Assembly: GCA_015657605.1 (NCBI GenBank)
Contig: JACDQO010000192.1
Location: 1 to 7,225 of the forward strand
Reading direction: 5' to 3'
DNA length: 7,225 bases
Source: Limnohabitans sp.
GTDB lineage: Bacteria; Pseudomonadota; Gammaproteobacteria; Burkholderiales; Burkholderiaceae_C
Made by a program: the position numbers and the translations under genes. The number at the start of each line of letters is the position of its first letter. Position 1 is the first letter of the stretch. The notes under the pieces are model-generated. The model had not been told where the DNA came from. It saw only the letters and a list, made by a program, of their open reading frames with translations, and made no database searches. Positions 6,682 to 7,225 of the stretch are shown here, piece by piece.

Positions 6682-7225
6682 ATGAACGACATCCAAAACG
6701 GCTTTTCCAAAAGCTACGCCCAAGCCCGTGAAAAATTCCTGAGCGCTGCCCAAAACGCGGGCCTGCAGGTGGACTCGAACCTTCACCCCCTGCCCGGTCG
6801 CGACGGCGAGACCTTGGCCATGGACGTGGTGCTGGATGGCGCAGCCGATGCCCAGCAGCTTTTGGTCATCAGCAGCGCTTGCCACGGTGTCGAGGGTTAT
6901 TGCGGCTCCGGCGTGCAAATCCATGCCCTGCACAACAGCGCCTGGCGCGCAGCGGCCAAAGCCCAGGGCGTGGCCGTGCTTTACATCCATGCGCTCAACC
7001 CGCACGGTTTTTCGCATGTGCGCCGGGTGACCCACGAAAACGTGGACATCAATCGAAACTTCCAAGACTTCTCCAAGCCCCTGCCCGACAACGCGGCTTA
7101 CCGCGAAATCCACCCCCTGTTGCTGCCCGAGGTCTGGCCACCCGATGCCGCCAATGCGGCGGCCACCGGCCAATACATCGCCGAGCGCGGCATGAAAGCC
7201 TTTCATGGACCGCCCGTTCTCCCAA
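6682..7225 (+). CDS. M14-like metallopeptidase, DUF2817 family (C-terminus outside window)
   Basis: The first 181 codons of an open frame that runs off the right edge. The protein starts MNDIQNGFSKSYAQAREKFL and has no signal peptide, so it is probably cytosolic. The family is related to zinc carboxypeptidases and aspartoacylase-like M14 enzymes. The HxxE zinc motif is visible as His68 and Glu71 in SSACHGVEGYCGSG at 64-77. The substrate-binding Asn-Arg pair is in HENVDINRNF at 118-127. ALNPHGFSHVRRV at 104-116 is also typical. The natural substrate of the family is not established. The ATG lies 11 nt after the restored stop of the M20 amidohydrolase, suggesting one operon for hydrolysing acylated amino acids or peptides (inference). 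No good Shine-Dalgarno precedes it. The last eight or so residues before the edge (HGPPVLP) do not look like the expected continuation after GMKAF, so an indel near 7200 is possible. Confidence 0.85.
   Translation, partial: MNDIQNGFSKSYAQAREKFLSAAQNAGLQVDSNLHPLPGRDGETLAMDVVLDGAADAQQLLVISSACHGVEGYCGSGVQIHALHNSAWRAAAKAQGVAVLYIHALNPHGFSHVRRVTHENVDINRNFQDFSKPLPDNAAYREIHPLLLPEVWPPDAANAAATGQYIAERGMKAFHGPPVLP

Overview
The window reads as an ordinary chromosomal stretch of a GC-rich betaproteobacterium. Family-level resemblance of the proteins, including a polyhydroxyalkanoate-granule-region type small protein and a DUF2817 metallopeptidase, points to Burkholderiales and probably Comamonadaceae. That placement is an inference, because no rRNA or marker gene is present. 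Coding density is very high. No tRNA, rRNA, insertion sequence, CRISPR array or phage gene was seen.

Layout. (1) Positions 1-978, minus strand: 5-formyltetrahydrofolate cyclo-ligase (978-394), followed 18 nt downstream by a TetR-family regulator (375-1) that runs off the left edge. (2) Positions 988-2961, plus strand: a secreted Slt-type lytic murein transglycosylase. Its start codon lies only 9 nt from the divergent cyclo-ligase start. (3) Positions 2968-5324, minus strand: a large molybdopterin oxidoreductase (5324-3252) whose last 13 nt overlap the start of a small polyhydroxyalkanoic-acid-system protein (3264-2968). This pair converges on the transglycosylase gene with only 6 nt between stop codons. 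(4) Positions 5325-5461: the only real intergenic region, a 137-nt divergent control region with a perfect hairpin, an 11-bp direct repeat and a possible promoter. (5) Positions 5462-7225, plus strand: an M20 amidohydrolase (hippurate/N-acyl-amino-acid hydrolase type), then 11 nt later an M14-like DUF2817 metallopeptidase that runs off the right edge.

The most notable observation is that the amidohydrolase gene is broken by three separate one-base losses between about 6259 and 6624. If each is restored, one uninterrupted protein of about 403 residues with all family motifs results. This is either very recent gene decay or clustered sequencing/consensus error. Nothing here makes a convincing case for an undescribed biological system. 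The remaining points of interest are gene arrangement (overlapping, near-abutting and possibly leaderless starts) and the unknown substrate of the molybdoenzyme.
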